Counted from the stretch's first letter, positions 36,301-43,987 are shown. The stretch is DNA of 64,000 bases from JAPPLB01 sp965204095 (GCA_965204095.1 OZ241991.1:1054001-1118000), one strand, 5' to 3'. The notes: a model not told the origin generated them from the sequence alone. Numbers and translations: made by a program.

Positions 36301-36526
36301 CCTCGGTCGCGGTCTGATGGACGAGCATCATGGCTGGCAACGCGGCGGCGATGGCGAAGACGAGACGGAGCGGAACTCTGAAGCTGCAAGCTCTGGCAAG
36401 GGCTTGTCCCGGCCGCTCGTCAACAGGCCGAACAGAGCGGCCCTTTCTGGAACCGGCCAGCAGTTTCCGCTCCAGGATCTCTCTTGTCGCTCTCGCAATC
36501 TCCATCATGGAGCCAATACCAACCAT
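33326..36526 (-). CDS. Oar-like TonB-dependent outer-membrane receptor
   Basis: 1066 residues. After an N-terminal helix (VPLRLVFAIAAALPAMMLV) comes a carboxypeptidase-regulatory-like beta domain (GTTTGIIRGTVVDPLGDPVAGAVV). A plug-like region follows (RVLEDVVDGIPSNGRNFLNLTLLTPG, FNNLIVDGADFNNPFFGEQRGGQRPAFTFN and AEFGRSAGGFVTVITKSGTNDLSG in pieces). Then comes a long beta-barrel ending in a terminal aromatic (LSVRF). This architecture is abundant in Acidobacteriota and is assigned to uptake of glycans or other large substrates, and to surface functions (Oar of Myxococcus). The extended cytoplasmic-like N-terminus before the signal is unusual; the true start may be at an internal Met. No SusD partner is present. 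Confidence 0.93.
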   Translation of the reverse strand: MVGIGSMMEIARATREILERKLLAGSRKGRSVRPVDERPGQALARACSFRVPLRLVFAIAAALPAMMLVHQTATEAAAQTGTTTGIIRGTVVDPLGDPVAGAVVMLQHRETDLLTTVETSSSGTFARTLLPPGTYDLTVKVETAGFSTERIEGATLRVGEMLDLAVAFKIVTSETVTVVSELPPTLDTADVTSSQRVLEDVVDGIPSNGRNFLNLTLLTPGTAISQGSDGDELNISGQRGIFNNLIVDGADFNNPFFGEQRGGQRPAFTFNQDAIEELVVVNQGATAEFGRSAGGFVTVITKSGTNDLSGSAHYFGQWDEIAAPFPAMRGGGSPDFHRNQLGATLGGPLARDRVFFFLAYDQQAAAETKQATRHVHNPANLQRLERFLQARWPGLFDDEFGPIRRTDDARALLAKLDLNLDGRHQASIKYNYTWSEQVNGTFDVDSWGASANGIEGDRSHAVNASLRSLLTDAFSNELRVQTAREDRPRWYQGPLLPSARLPGPPQFAELGGRPFPDIGMDFADGFRIGLPFFLPIDPAFDTRFQIADNVSFATGAHLFKAGVEYNRTLVGQQFIGLANSRYVFDSVEGFIGFVTHGDRYVTCSDGSTSLRGACPPGSAIAGPVLLYLQSATGPGVPAEQLGDQEFPMHELGVFVQDTWHPHERVTLDIGLRWDGTWHPGVFIEPDETFFAPYLDDPLFPSDGRIPDDLDNLQPRFGLAWDLGGNGRTVMRANAGSYVARIPMLVFAQHRTTNGAFQQTLFRSSSARGLGPVPAIDEQIDTSGAPPFLPDIQVADRDLELPRTWSFSSGVEQDLGRGVAASIGYIHARTDHLFRFVNRNDAVLGAPFGIGTHPAGGGINTLTVTESSARSRYHAFTAGLRGRSGLGGRPITFEAHYTLAFDRSDDDNERDPFTLRYAHAANLAPEYGWSDRDRRHQVSGYMLTALPARVQLNQVVRYLSASPVSEQCANRGERAVQPADRICADGSILTRNTLRRQNGLFSWDVRVSRRFALGATAIEPIFEIFNLINADNFVDPAVGSLLFNFDGTLRSGLGDTRRAQAGLSVRF

Positions 36527-36538
36527 AGCAGTCTGTGG

Positions 36539-36727
36539 TTAACCTGCATTTCTCACCATGTGGCGAGGCGAAGTGCGTGAGAGGGCCGTCAGGGCGAGGC
36601 GCGAGCCGCTTGGCGCGCGCAGATGTAGCGGACTTATCGCTTCCTTCGGCTCTCGGGTTACGAAACACGAATCACGGCCTGTAAGGTTTTCACTAACAAC
36701 TAACCACTATCCACTAACCACGACCTT
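36539..36727 (+). repeat. Partial MITE, type B, with CACTATC-type heptamers
   Basis: Starts TTAA-CCTGCATTTCTCACCAT just upstream of the TonB gene's 5' end and runs through the conserved body. It then holds two 7-mer patches, one of CACGAAN type near 36660-36680 and one of CACTANC type near 36690-36725 (CACTAAC AACTAAC CACTATC CACTAAC CACGACC). The right inverted tip is absent. Confidence 0.85.
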
Positions 36728-36799
36728 CTTTCTATGCGTTGGTTTGACACTCCCGAAACGAGCCGATACGATCAGATCGTAGTTGCTTCCTCGCAAAAC

Positions 36800-36876
36800 G
36801 CGCTCGTAGCTCAGTTGGATAGAGCGTCTGGCTACGAACCAGAAGGTCGGGAGTTCGAATCTCTCCGGGCGCGCCA
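36800..36876 (+). tRNA. tRNA-Arg (ACG)
   Basis: 77 bases with a complete cloverleaf. The acceptor GCGCTCG pairs with CGGGCGC, the D-arm has AGCTCAGTTGGATAGAGC, the anticodon loop is CTACGAA with ACG, and the T-loop is TTCGAAT. The 3' CCA is encoded (36874-36876). The A34 would be edited to inosine by TadA to read CGU/CGC/CGA. Confidence 0.97.
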
Positions 36877-37039
36877 CTTGTCTATCGGGATCGATAACCG
36901 GTGGGACGACTGATCTGCCGAGTTCCACGAGATTCCTCGTCCCCTGCCGATAGGAAAACTCTCATTCTTTCCTGTCTGATCCAGAACTCAGATGCGCCGT
37001 GCTGCTTCCGATGATTCCTTTCGCTGTTACGCTCATCTC

Positions 37040-38299
37040 ATGAATGTCTCCTTGAAGTGTGTGGTCACGTTCGCTTGCCTCGGGCTCATGTTGCTTGCGG
37101 GATGCGGAGCTGATGAACCTTCCACCGACACGCGTTCGGTGAACCGGTCTCCCGAGTTCGCGCCCATCGCGGCCAACGGTGAGGTCGCCGTCCTCCGGGA
37201 TGGGCGGAAGGTCGATGTCCTGCCGGCGGAATTCATCCCGCTGGACTACCCCGGCATGCCCTGGCGCGGCGACCCGGCGATCGGCATGAGTTCCGATGGG
37301 ACGATCTATGTCGCGCTGTACGCCAGGATCTTCGTGTCCAATGACGGCGGACGCCAATGGGAGTCCCGGCCTGTCGATGTCGAATCGTTCGATCCGCCCG
37401 CAACCGAAAGGGCGAACTACGACTCGTTCGTCGTCCTCAGAGACGGCACGCTTCTGTGGGCGTATCATTCCCCGGAACACGAGACCGATTTTGTCGTCCG
37501 CAGCGTTGACGGTGGGAAGACGTGGCAGCCGTGGAGCCGCATCGCGGACCGTTCTCCCTTCGGTTCAGCCGGCGGCAACCAGAATGGCATGACCGAGTTG
37601 GCGGACGGGACGATCCTCTGGCCGACACGTCTGGGTCCGTCCGGAAGCGAACGCGAGTTGAACAACCCTTGGAGTGGTCCGGCCCACTGGACGACGTATG
37701 TCTACCGCTCGACAGACGGAGGACGGTCCTGGAAGGAGAAGACCATGCTGCAAACCTGGGGCACCGAGACGAACCTGCTCGAACTCGCTTCGGGCCGGTT
37801 GTTGGCCGCCATCCGCTATCAGCGCTACGCGCAAGCCCCTGCGCCGCCCAATGAGCCCGAAGAGTTGTCCGCGGCCGACCAGAAACAGGGCTCGGTTGGC
37901 AAGCGCGTCTTTCTGGCGGATTCGTCAGACGGGGGCTATACCTGGACGGACTTTCGGCCCGTCCGGAGCAACGCCGGCGGCGAGATGGACATCGCCTTTG
38001 GCGAGGCTCATGGACATCTGGTGCAACTGTCTGACGGCACGGTCGTGCTGGCGCATGAGCGGCGGTATCCCTACGAGTTCGGTGACGTCCGGGCGCGCGT
38101 GAGCCGCGACCAGGGGCAAACCTGGGCTCCGGAGGCGTACCGCTTGAGCCCCGGGCACGGATATGCCGCAAGCGTCGTCCTTCCTGATGACACGATCGTC
38201 ACGGCTCTCGGAAACACCCCCTTGAACGCAAAGGGCCGGTCCGTTGATGGCAATTGGTACGCCCAGGTGGTTCGCTGGCGCCTGAACGGCAGCAAGTAG
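37040..38299 (+). CDS. Exo-alpha-sialidase-like lipoprotein with five Asp boxes
   Basis: About 419 residues. A lipoprotein signal (VVTFACLGLMLLAGCGADE, lipobox LAGC) anchors it in an envelope membrane. Five Asp-box repeats mark a sialidase/BNR beta-propeller: SNDGGRQW, SVDGGKTW, STDGGRSW, SSDGGYTW and SRDQGQTW. I start at ATG 37040, giving the lipobox at the right distance. Substrates of such proteins range from sialic acids to other sugars; the catalytic arginine triad cannot be assigned by eye. It stands alone between tRNA-Arg and a MITE cluster. Confidence 0.87.
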   Translation: MNVSLKCVVTFACLGLMLLAGCGADEPSTDTRSVNRSPEFAPIAANGEVAVLRDGRKVDVLPAEFIPLDYPGMPWRGDPAIGMSSDGTIYVALYARIFVSNDGGRQWESRPVDVESFDPPATERANYDSFVVLRDGTLLWAYHSPEHETDFVVRSVDGGKTWQPWSRIADRSPFGSAGGNQNGMTELADGTILWPTRLGPSGSERELNNPWSGPAHWTTYVYRSTDGGRSWKEKTMLQTWGTETNLLELASGRLLAAIRYQRYAQAPAPPNEPEELSAADQKQGSVGKRVFLADSSDGGYTWTDFRPVRSNAGGEMDIAFGEAHGHLVQLSDGTVVLAHERRYPYEFGDVRARVSRDQGQTWAPEAYRLSPGHGYAASVVLPDDTIVTALGNTPLNAKGRSVDGNWYAQVVRWRLNGSK

Positions 38300-38321
38300 A
38301 ACCATCGGAAGCGGATGCCGA

Positions 38322-38367
38322 CCAGCATTTCTCACCAAGTGGCGAGGCGAACCGGTTGACAAGGCCG
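38322..38367 (+). repeat. Left part of a resident MITE (type B) split by a nested insertion
   Basis: CCAGCATTTCTCACCAAGTG followed by GGCGAGGCGAACCGGTTGAC matches the family's left half but is diverged. It is interrupted at GGCCG by a full type A copy; its continuation (GACGAGCCACGAGCCGC) resumes at 38553. Confidence 0.8.
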
Positions 38368-38552
38368 CTAGCCTGCTTTTCTCACCACGTGGCGAGGCGG
38401 AGTGGGTGAGAGGGCCGTCAGGACGAGGCGCGCGCCGCTTGGCGCGCGCAGGCGTACTTGAACAGTACGTTGAGCACGGCAAGCAAGCGCAACGAAGTCC
38501 TGGCGGTCGTATCGCGTGCTTCGGCCGTCGGGTGGTGAGAAATGCAGGCTAG
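38368..38552 (+). mobile_element. MITE, type A, 185 bp, nested inside a type B copy
   Basis: CTAG (38368-38371), tip CCTGCTTTTCTCACCAC, conserved body, GTACTTGAACAGTAC hairpin and the GTCCTGGCGG block that is nearly complementary to CCGTCAGGAC upstream, inverted tip, CTAG (38549-38552). CTAG on both sides, inside an older copy, shows recent movement with a 4-bp duplication. Confidence 0.92.
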
Positions 38553-38695
38553 GACGAGCCACGAGCCGCCCGCGCCAGCAACATGGCCTTTACGGTTCAC
38601 CGGCCGTCAGACATTTCTTCTGGAGCAAACCAGACCCCTACCAAAGGTTTTTCACTATCCACTATCCACTATCCACTAACCACTATCCACTGCCG
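38553..38695 (+). repeat. Right part of the split type B MITE with CACTATC heptamers
   Basis: GACGAGCCACGAGCCGCCCG continues the interrupted left part. Near 38653-38690 a perfect run of 7-mers follows: CACTATC three times, CACTAAC, CACTATC, CACTGCC. The stop codon of the following minus-strand oxidoreductase gene (TAG, 38683-38685) lies within one CACTATC unit. Confidence 0.85.
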
Positions 38696-39783
38696 TCCAG
38701 TCGTGGAGCCACTTCGTGGGTGAATAGCTCCAGGCTGCGCTTCCATAGGTCGCGGTCGTCCCAGTCGTGGGCGACAAGCACAAGAGTCCCGAAGGTTCCG
38801 ATGCGCTCGCGAAGCTCCAGGATCCGGCGGGCGACTTCCTCGGGGTCGCCGGCGATGACAACCTCGTTCATGAAGTAGTCCGGATTGCAGTCGTCGTCGC
38901 TCATCTCCGGGTCGGGCTTCCAGATCGTCAGACCTGAGCCCGACGTGCGCCTGGTCAACTCCAGGATGTATTGAATGCACGAGCCCAGGGAATTCCTGCG
39001 GGCGAGTGCCCGGGCCTCGGCCGTCGTGTCCGCGACGAGGATGTTGCGGGATACGCACCACTCCGACGGGTCGGCCGGACGGCCCACCGAGGCGGCTCCT
39101 TCAGCGAACGTCTTCCATTGGTCGACGAGGACCTTCTCGTGAAGCATGTGGTGGCTGATGAGACGAAACCCTCGGGAGGAGGCGGCCTTCAATCCCGCCG
39201 AGGCGCGGCTGATGCCCGGGACGAAGATCGGCGGGGTCGGACGTTGCATCGGCTTGTGAAGCGCCCCGATGCCCATTTCCGCATCAACGGTGTCGCTCAG
39301 CCGTACCTTCCAGAACCGTCCGTCGAGATCGTAGGGCGGATCGCTCGTCCAGATCTTCAGGATCATGTCGATCGCTTCGGCCACCCGCGCTCCGCTCTCC
39401 TGCGGGTCGATGCCGTAAAGCTCCATGTCGGTGGCTACGGCGCCCGGACCGAAACAGACGTTCAACCGCCCGTGCGACAGATGGTCGAGAAACGCCAGCC
39501 GGCTCGCGACATGGGCGGGGTGATGGTACTGAAGGCAGACGGGCGCGGCGCCGACACGCATCGTTTTCGTCATGCCAAGCACTTTGCCGAGAAAGATCTC
39601 CGGCATGACGATGTTCTCGTAGCTCGACGAATGATGCTCGCCGACCCAGAAGTCTCGAAAGCCCGACTCCTCGCACTTCACCGCAAGCTCGAGGTCTTCG
39701 TCGTAGCACTGCGCCAGGGGCTTCTTCGGGTCATGGATCGGCATGACGAACATGCCGTAGTTCAAAACAGTCGATAGCGCCAT
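38683..39783 (-). CDS. LLM-class flavin-dependent oxidoreductase (luciferase-like), copy 1
   Basis: About 366 residues, a bacterial-luciferase-like TIM barrel: NYGMFVMPIHDPKKPLAQ, GFRDFWVGEHH, CLQYHHPAHVASRLAFLDHLSHGRLNVCFGPG in pieces, and a C-terminal SLELFTHEVAP. It would use FMNH2 from a separate reductase, which is not in the window. GGGAGGA precedes a double ATG (39781-39786). It is last in a likely minus-strand operon after the Nramp-like and cyclase genes. A paralogue (42680) lies just beyond that operon on the other strand. The stop falls in a 7-mer repeat. Confidence 0.9.
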   Translation of the reverse strand: MALSTVLNYGMFVMPIHDPKKPLAQCYDEDLELAVKCEESGFRDFWVGEHHSSSYENIVMPEIFLGKVLGMTKTMRVGAAPVCLQYHHPAHVASRLAFLDHLSHGRLNVCFGPGAVATDMELYGIDPQESGARVAEAIDMILKIWTSDPPYDLDGRFWKVRLSDTVDAEMGIGALHKPMQRPTPPIFVPGISRASAGLKAASSRGFRLISHHMLHEKVLVDQWKTFAEGAASVGRPADPSEWCVSRNILVADTTAEARALARRNSLGSCIQYILELTRRTSGSGLTIWKPDPEMSDDDCNPDYFMNEVVIAGDPEEVARRILELRERIGTFGTLVLVAHDWDDRDLWKRSLELFTHEVAPRLDGSG

Positions 39784-39881
39784 CATTCCTCCCGAACAGG
39801 GATCGCCGCCGTCCCGGAACAGGTCGGCGGCCACCGATTCCGGACGTGCGGCGGGAGGGCTTCATTACCCGCTCACGAATA

Positions 39882-40874
39882 TTACCGTACAGCGATCGGA
39901 TTCCCCGGAGAACCGGTCGCGCCCTTGAGCCTCAGCGGCGAAAAGACAAACGCGAACTCATACACCTTGTCGGCGGCCAACTCTTCGAGATCCAGGTTTT
40001 CCAGGTGGTGCACGCCGTTACGGGTGATATTCCATTGATGGACCGGAAACGCCTGGTCGGGGTCTTCGTGGGGTACGGCTTCGATCGCCCAGGTATCGGC
40101 TCCGATGAGGGCTACCTTGTGATCGGTGAGGAACTTGGCGGACTCCATGCCAAGTCCCGGCTCGCCCGCTCCGTAGGCCTCATTGTCTCGCATCCAGAGT
40201 TGCCCGTGACCGGTGCGGATGAGCACCACGTCGCCCGGTCGGATCTCGAGACTCTGTGCCTCCAGAGCCTCACGGAGTTCGCTTGCCGGGATGGCATAGC
40301 CCGCCGGCAGGCGGTCAACTCCCTTGAACTCGACAAGGTCGATCAGGATACCGCGCGTGAAGAACACCCCGACGTTTTCGACGCCGAGTTTCTGAAGCCC
40401 ATAGGGATCGCCGAACTCGCCCAGCTTGAAACCGTTGTAGAAGATGTCTTCCCCGTCGACGTGCGCTCCGACGTGCCCGAGCCCGTCGAACTGCGTGCCG
40501 ACTTGGCCGATCTCGCCGCTGAACAGCTCGTCGTTCGACACGATCTGATTGGCGCCGGTCGGCGCCCCCGTGGGAAGGCCCGGAATCGTCAGGCTGAAGT
40601 GGCGCTTGCCGGGCAACGGCATGCCGTGTTCGTAGAGGCGGCCCAGTTGGTAAATGCGTCCTTGCTGAATCAGGTCGCGCGCTTCGATCACCTTGTCCGG
40701 CGTGAGTCGGTTGGCGGCCCCGCGCTGGTCATCCGCACCCCATTCCGAAGGCCACCACTTCGACCCAATCGGCGTGTCATCCGCCAGCACGGCCCCCAGG
40801 CCCAACAAGCCCAGGACGATGGCGCCGGCCAGCACGAAAACGTATGCGGCGGGATGCGGCGTGGTCGGTTTCAT
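39882..40874 (-). CDS. Secreted cyclase-family protein (kynurenine formamidase-like)
   Basis: 330 residues of the Cyclase family (PF04199). The metal-site motif, usually H-x-G-T-H-x-D-x-x-x-H, appears as QVGTQFDGLGHVGAH, so one histidine is replaced by glutamine as in several larger members. GDVVLIRTGHG and IGADTWAIEAVP are also typical. An N-terminal hydrophobic segment (AAYVFVLAGAIVLGLLGLG) acts as signal or anchor. It lies 45 bases after the Nramp-like gene and before the oxidoreductase, suggesting joint breakdown of an organic compound; the substrate is unknown. Confidence 0.85.
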   Translation of the reverse strand: MKPTTPHPAAYVFVLAGAIVLGLLGLGAVLADDTPIGSKWWPSEWGADDQRGAANRLTPDKVIEARDLIQQGRIYQLGRLYEHGMPLPGKRHFSLTIPGLPTGAPTGANQIVSNDELFSGEIGQVGTQFDGLGHVGAHVDGEDIFYNGFKLGEFGDPYGLQKLGVENVGVFFTRGILIDLVEFKGVDRLPAGYAIPASELREALEAQSLEIRPGDVVLIRTGHGQLWMRDNEAYGAGEPGLGMESAKFLTDHKVALIGADTWAIEAVPHEDPDQAFPVHQWNITRNGVHHLENLDLEELAADKVYEFAFVFSPLRLKGATGSPGNPIAVR

Positions 40875-40919
40875 GGAATCACCTTCTTATCTACGAATGA
40901 GAGTTGTCCTTCGGAGTCT

Positions 40920-42281
40920 TCACCCAAGCTGCCGCAAGAGCGAGTACCCCATCATCACTGCGGTCAGGGCGGTCGTCACCCAAAGCGCGAGCGTGATCCA
41001 GCCCTTGGGAAGAATCCTTCGAGGCAAGTGGACGTACCGCAGATACAACGTGGCCGCTCCGATAATCGGCAGCATCAGGGCTTGGGCGATCCCTCCGATC
41101 TTCACCATCAAGACCGGTTCCCGCAACAGCACATAGTAGAGCACCGGGATCAACAGCAGAACGGCGGAGAAGATTCGAATGTAACGGAAGCGTGCTGCGG
41201 CGTCATGTCGATCGTACCCGCCGAGGACGCGCACGAAATCGGCATAGGCTCTGGCGGCGGCGGCCGTTCCCGCGAAAAGCGACGAATACAAAACAGCGAT
41301 GGCGCCGCCGAGGAAAAGGTAGTTCGACCAGCCTCCCAGCGTCTCGGTGTAGATGTTCGAAAGCGTGCGAACCATTTCGGTCCCCTCGGGCACCACTCCG
41401 AGTCCGTGCAGGATGCCCGCGCCCAGCAGATAGAAAGCGACGGTTGCGAACGTGTAAACCGACGCCGAGAAAATCACGTCTGCGCCCATCACGCGAATCC
41501 ATCCTCGGGCCCGTTTGAGCCAGGCCGGAGTTTCGTCGCGCTGGCCCGTGTAACGCGCGTAGCCCTTCTCGATGCACCAGTACGAATAGTTGATCAGGTC
41601 CGCCGAGCCGACCCCGGTGATGCCGAACACGGCTGCCGCCGTAGCCAGCCCGCCTTGCGGCAGATGGAACAGGAATCCTTCAGACAGGCGTCCCCACGAG
41701 AAGTATTCGGGCCTCAGCATCAGAACGAAAGCGGCTCCGACGGTGACGAAGGTAAAACAGACGACGAGACTGATCGAGATCTTCTCGATGAACCCATAAC
41801 GGCCGGCGACCAACAGAACGATGGTTCCGATCGTGAGCGTCCATATCCAGACCGGGATCGATATCGAGGGGAAGACACGATTCATCACCTCGGCGATGCC
41901 GGCCAGCATCGTGCTCTGTGTCATCAACGTCGTGGTGTACATGCACAGCCACAGCCACAGCACCCACGAGACGCGCAGGCGCGGCCCCGGCAGGCGGTTC
42001 AACGCCTCCACTCCGGTCTCGCCCGTGCCGATGGAGTAACGGCCCAGCTCGTTTTGCACGACGACTTTGATCACGCAGCTCAGGATCACGAGCCACAACA
42101 GCAAATAGCCGTTCTCTGCTCCGAGGACCGGGGTTGCGATCAACTCGCCGGTGCCCACGACAGCGCTCGCCGTGACCAGCCCCGGGCCGATGCGCTTCAG
42201 GATTTCGAAGGGTCGAACGGGAGCATCTTCCACGTCCTCCGCGGTGAGCAGATACGGATCATCTGTTGTGCCGGCGGCCAT
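40920..42281 (-). CDS. Divergent Nramp-family transporter lacking the DPGN and MPH motifs
   Basis: 453 residues, about 11 helices, opening with FEILKRIGPGLVTASAVVGTGELIATPVLG as in Nramp. In canonical Mn/Fe transporters helix 1 has DPGN and helix 6 has MPH; here the equivalents are VVGTGE and GVGSADLINYSYW. Loss of the metal-binding Asp, Asn and Met argues against ordinary Mn2+/Fe2+ uptake. The transported species may be another ion or an organic solute, perhaps the substrate of the enzymes downstream. It heads a three-gene minus-strand cluster. Confidence 0.82.
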   Translation of the reverse strand: MAAGTTDDPYLLTAEDVEDAPVRPFEILKRIGPGLVTASAVVGTGELIATPVLGAENGYLLLWLVILSCVIKVVVQNELGRYSIGTGETGVEALNRLPGPRLRVSWVLWLWLCMYTTTLMTQSTMLAGIAEVMNRVFPSISIPVWIWTLTIGTIVLLVAGRYGFIEKISISLVVCFTFVTVGAAFVLMLRPEYFSWGRLSEGFLFHLPQGGLATAAAVFGITGVGSADLINYSYWCIEKGYARYTGQRDETPAWLKRARGWIRVMGADVIFSASVYTFATVAFYLLGAGILHGLGVVPEGTEMVRTLSNIYTETLGGWSNYLFLGGAIAVLYSSLFAGTAAAARAYADFVRVLGGYDRHDAAARFRYIRIFSAVLLLIPVLYYVLLREPVLMVKIGGIAQALMLPIIGAATLYLRYVHLPRRILPKGWITLALWVTTALTAVMMGYSLLRQLG

Positions 42282-42393
42282 GGGTCAGCACAATCCTACT
42301 GGAAGCCGGCTGGGGCTTCAACTGCGGCTTGCCTGCCTGCGGACCTCAATGAGGCTCGCGGGATTCACTTCTGATAACGGTTCAATAGCTCGT

Positions 42394-42642
42394 CAAGCCT
42401 GCATTTCTCACCACGTGGCGAGGCGAAGTGCGTGAGAGGGCCGTCAGGACGAGGCGCGAGCCGCTTAGCGCGCGCAGCATGGCCTTTAAGGTTTATCACG
42501 AGACACGAATCACGGCTTTTATGCTTTTCACGAATCACGGCCTGTAAGGTTTTTCACTAACCACTATCCACTATCCACTATCCACTAATCACGGCCTTTT
42601 ATCGCGTGCTTCGACCGTCGGGTGGTGAGACATGCTGGCTAA
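42394..42642 (+). mobile_element. MITE, type B, full copy with long heptamer arrays
   Basis: Tip CCTGCATTTCTCACCAC after CAAG, conserved body, then repeated GGCCTTTAAGGTTT-like units, each followed by 7-mers. The last array reads CACTAAC, CACTATC three times, CACTAAT, CACGGCC (about 42557-42597). It ends with TCGACCGTCGGGTGGTGAGA and an altered tip plus CTAA. 249 bp. Confidence 0.9.
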
Positions 42643-42679
42643 AATAGGGTGACTCGTTCTCCGATCGGAGCTGCCACCC

Positions 42680-43798
42680 ATGAACGACCAGGTCAATCAA
42701 ATCGACTACGGCATGTTCATCATGCCCTTTCATCCGCCGGACAAGCCGCTGGCGCAATGCTACGACGAAGATCTTGAACTGATCGTCCGTGTCGAGGAGC
42801 TCGGTTTCTCGGAGTTCTGGATCGGCGAGCATCACACGATGAAATACGAGAACATCGTGATGCCGGAGATATTTATCGCTCGGGCGCTCGGCGAGACGAA
42901 AACGATTCGCATGGGTCCGGCGCCGGTCTGTCTTCAGCAACACCACCCGGCTCACGTCGCCAGCCGGCTCGCCTTTCTGGACCATCTGTCGAAGGGCCGG
43001 CTCAACCTCTGCTTCGGACCCGGCAGCGTGACCGCCGATCAGGAGTTGTACGGTCTGGAGCCCAAATTCGGTTCTTCCATGGTGAGCGAAGCCATCGACA
43101 TGATTCTTCATCTTTGGGAATCCGATCCGCCCTACGTGATCGAGGGCAAGCACTGGAACATTCGGTTGCAGGATACGGTCGATGAGGAAACCGGCATCGG
43201 ATACATCCACAAGCCCCTCCAGAAGCCGCATCCTCCGATCGCCATGCCCGGCATGAGCCGCAATTCAGCCTCGATGAGAGAGGCCGGTCGACGAGGGTTT
43301 CAGCCGTTCGGCCACTGCCTGGTGACGGCCAACGTTCTGGCTGATATGTGGAACTCCTACGAAGCGGGCGCGCGCGAGGCGGGACGCATCGCCGACCGTT
43401 CCCAATTCAAGATCGCGCGATCGATTTTCCTGGCCGACACGACCAGGGAAGCCGAAGAGATAGCGCGAAGGAACTCGCTGGGGCAGAACTACGAGTACAT
43501 CGGCCGCCTCTTCGATAAGGGGCTCGGCCGCAAGATCTACAAGCGAGACCTCGACATGAGCGACGCCGATTGCCAGCTCGACTTCCTCATGACCGAGCAG
43601 ATCATCGCAGGCGACGTCGATGAAGCGTTGCGGCGCCTGCTCGAGATGCGCGAAGAAACGGGTCCTTTCGGAACCCTCATCCTGATGAGCTACGACTGGG
43701 ACGACAAGGAGAGTTGGCTCCGCAGCATGGAGCTGTTCGCTCATGAATTGATGCCCGCCCTCAACGCAGCGGTCAGGGAAACCGCGCTCGTGCAGTGA
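42680..43798 (+). CDS. LLM-class flavin-dependent oxidoreductase, copy 2
   Basis: 372 residues, clear paralogue of the gene at 38683: MFIMPFHPPDKPLAQCYDED, GEHHTMKYENIVMPEIF, CLQQHHPAHVASRLAFLDHL and GRLNLCFGPG recur almost unchanged. The two flank the cyclase/Nramp genes, so they may oxidise related intermediates. The promoter must lie within or just after the MITE ending at 42642. Confidence 0.9.
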   Translation: MNDQVNQIDYGMFIMPFHPPDKPLAQCYDEDLELIVRVEELGFSEFWIGEHHTMKYENIVMPEIFIARALGETKTIRMGPAPVCLQQHHPAHVASRLAFLDHLSKGRLNLCFGPGSVTADQELYGLEPKFGSSMVSEAIDMILHLWESDPPYVIEGKHWNIRLQDTVDEETGIGYIHKPLQKPHPPIAMPGMSRNSASMREAGRRGFQPFGHCLVTANVLADMWNSYEAGAREAGRIADRSQFKIARSIFLADTTREAEEIARRNSLGQNYEYIGRLFDKGLGRKIYKRDLDMSDADCQLDFLMTEQIIAGDVDEALRRLLEMREETGPFGTLILMSYDWDDKESWLRSMELFAHELMPALNAAVRETALVQ

Positions 43799-43802
43799 TC
43801 GG

Positions 43803-43987
43803 CTGGCCTGCATTTCTCACCACGCGGCGAGACGAAGTGCGTGAGAGGGCCGTCAGGACGAGGCGCGAGCCGCTGGGCGCGCACAGGCGTACTTGAACAG
43901 TACGTTGAGCACGGCAAGCAAGCGCAACGAAGTCCTGGCGGTCGTATCGTGTGCTTCGACCGTCGGGTGGTGAGAAATGCAGGCTAG
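43803..43987 (+). mobile_element. MITE, type A, 185 bp
   Basis: CTGG-CCTGCATTTCTCACCAC to GTGGTGAGAAATGCAGG-CTAG, very close to the copies at 38368, 49599 and 63743. The right CTAG provides the TAG stop of the minus-strand gene that starts at 44523. It begins four bases after the stop of the oxidoreductase gene. Confidence 0.92.

Noticed and set aside
35147..36580. A 477-codon plus-strand frame opposite the TonB receptor gene
   Set aside because: Codon-bias shadow of the receptor gene; translation has no recognisable domain.
36707..36928. Minus-strand frame reading RPERFELPTFWFVARRSIQLSYE
   Set aside because: This is the well-known spurious translation of the antisense of a tRNA gene; tRNA-Arg at 36800-36876 explains it.
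38368..43987. A composite transposon formed by the two type A MITEs around the oxidoreductase cluster
   Set aside because: The segment contains older MITEs and no matching target duplication at its outer ends, so movement as one unit is not supported.
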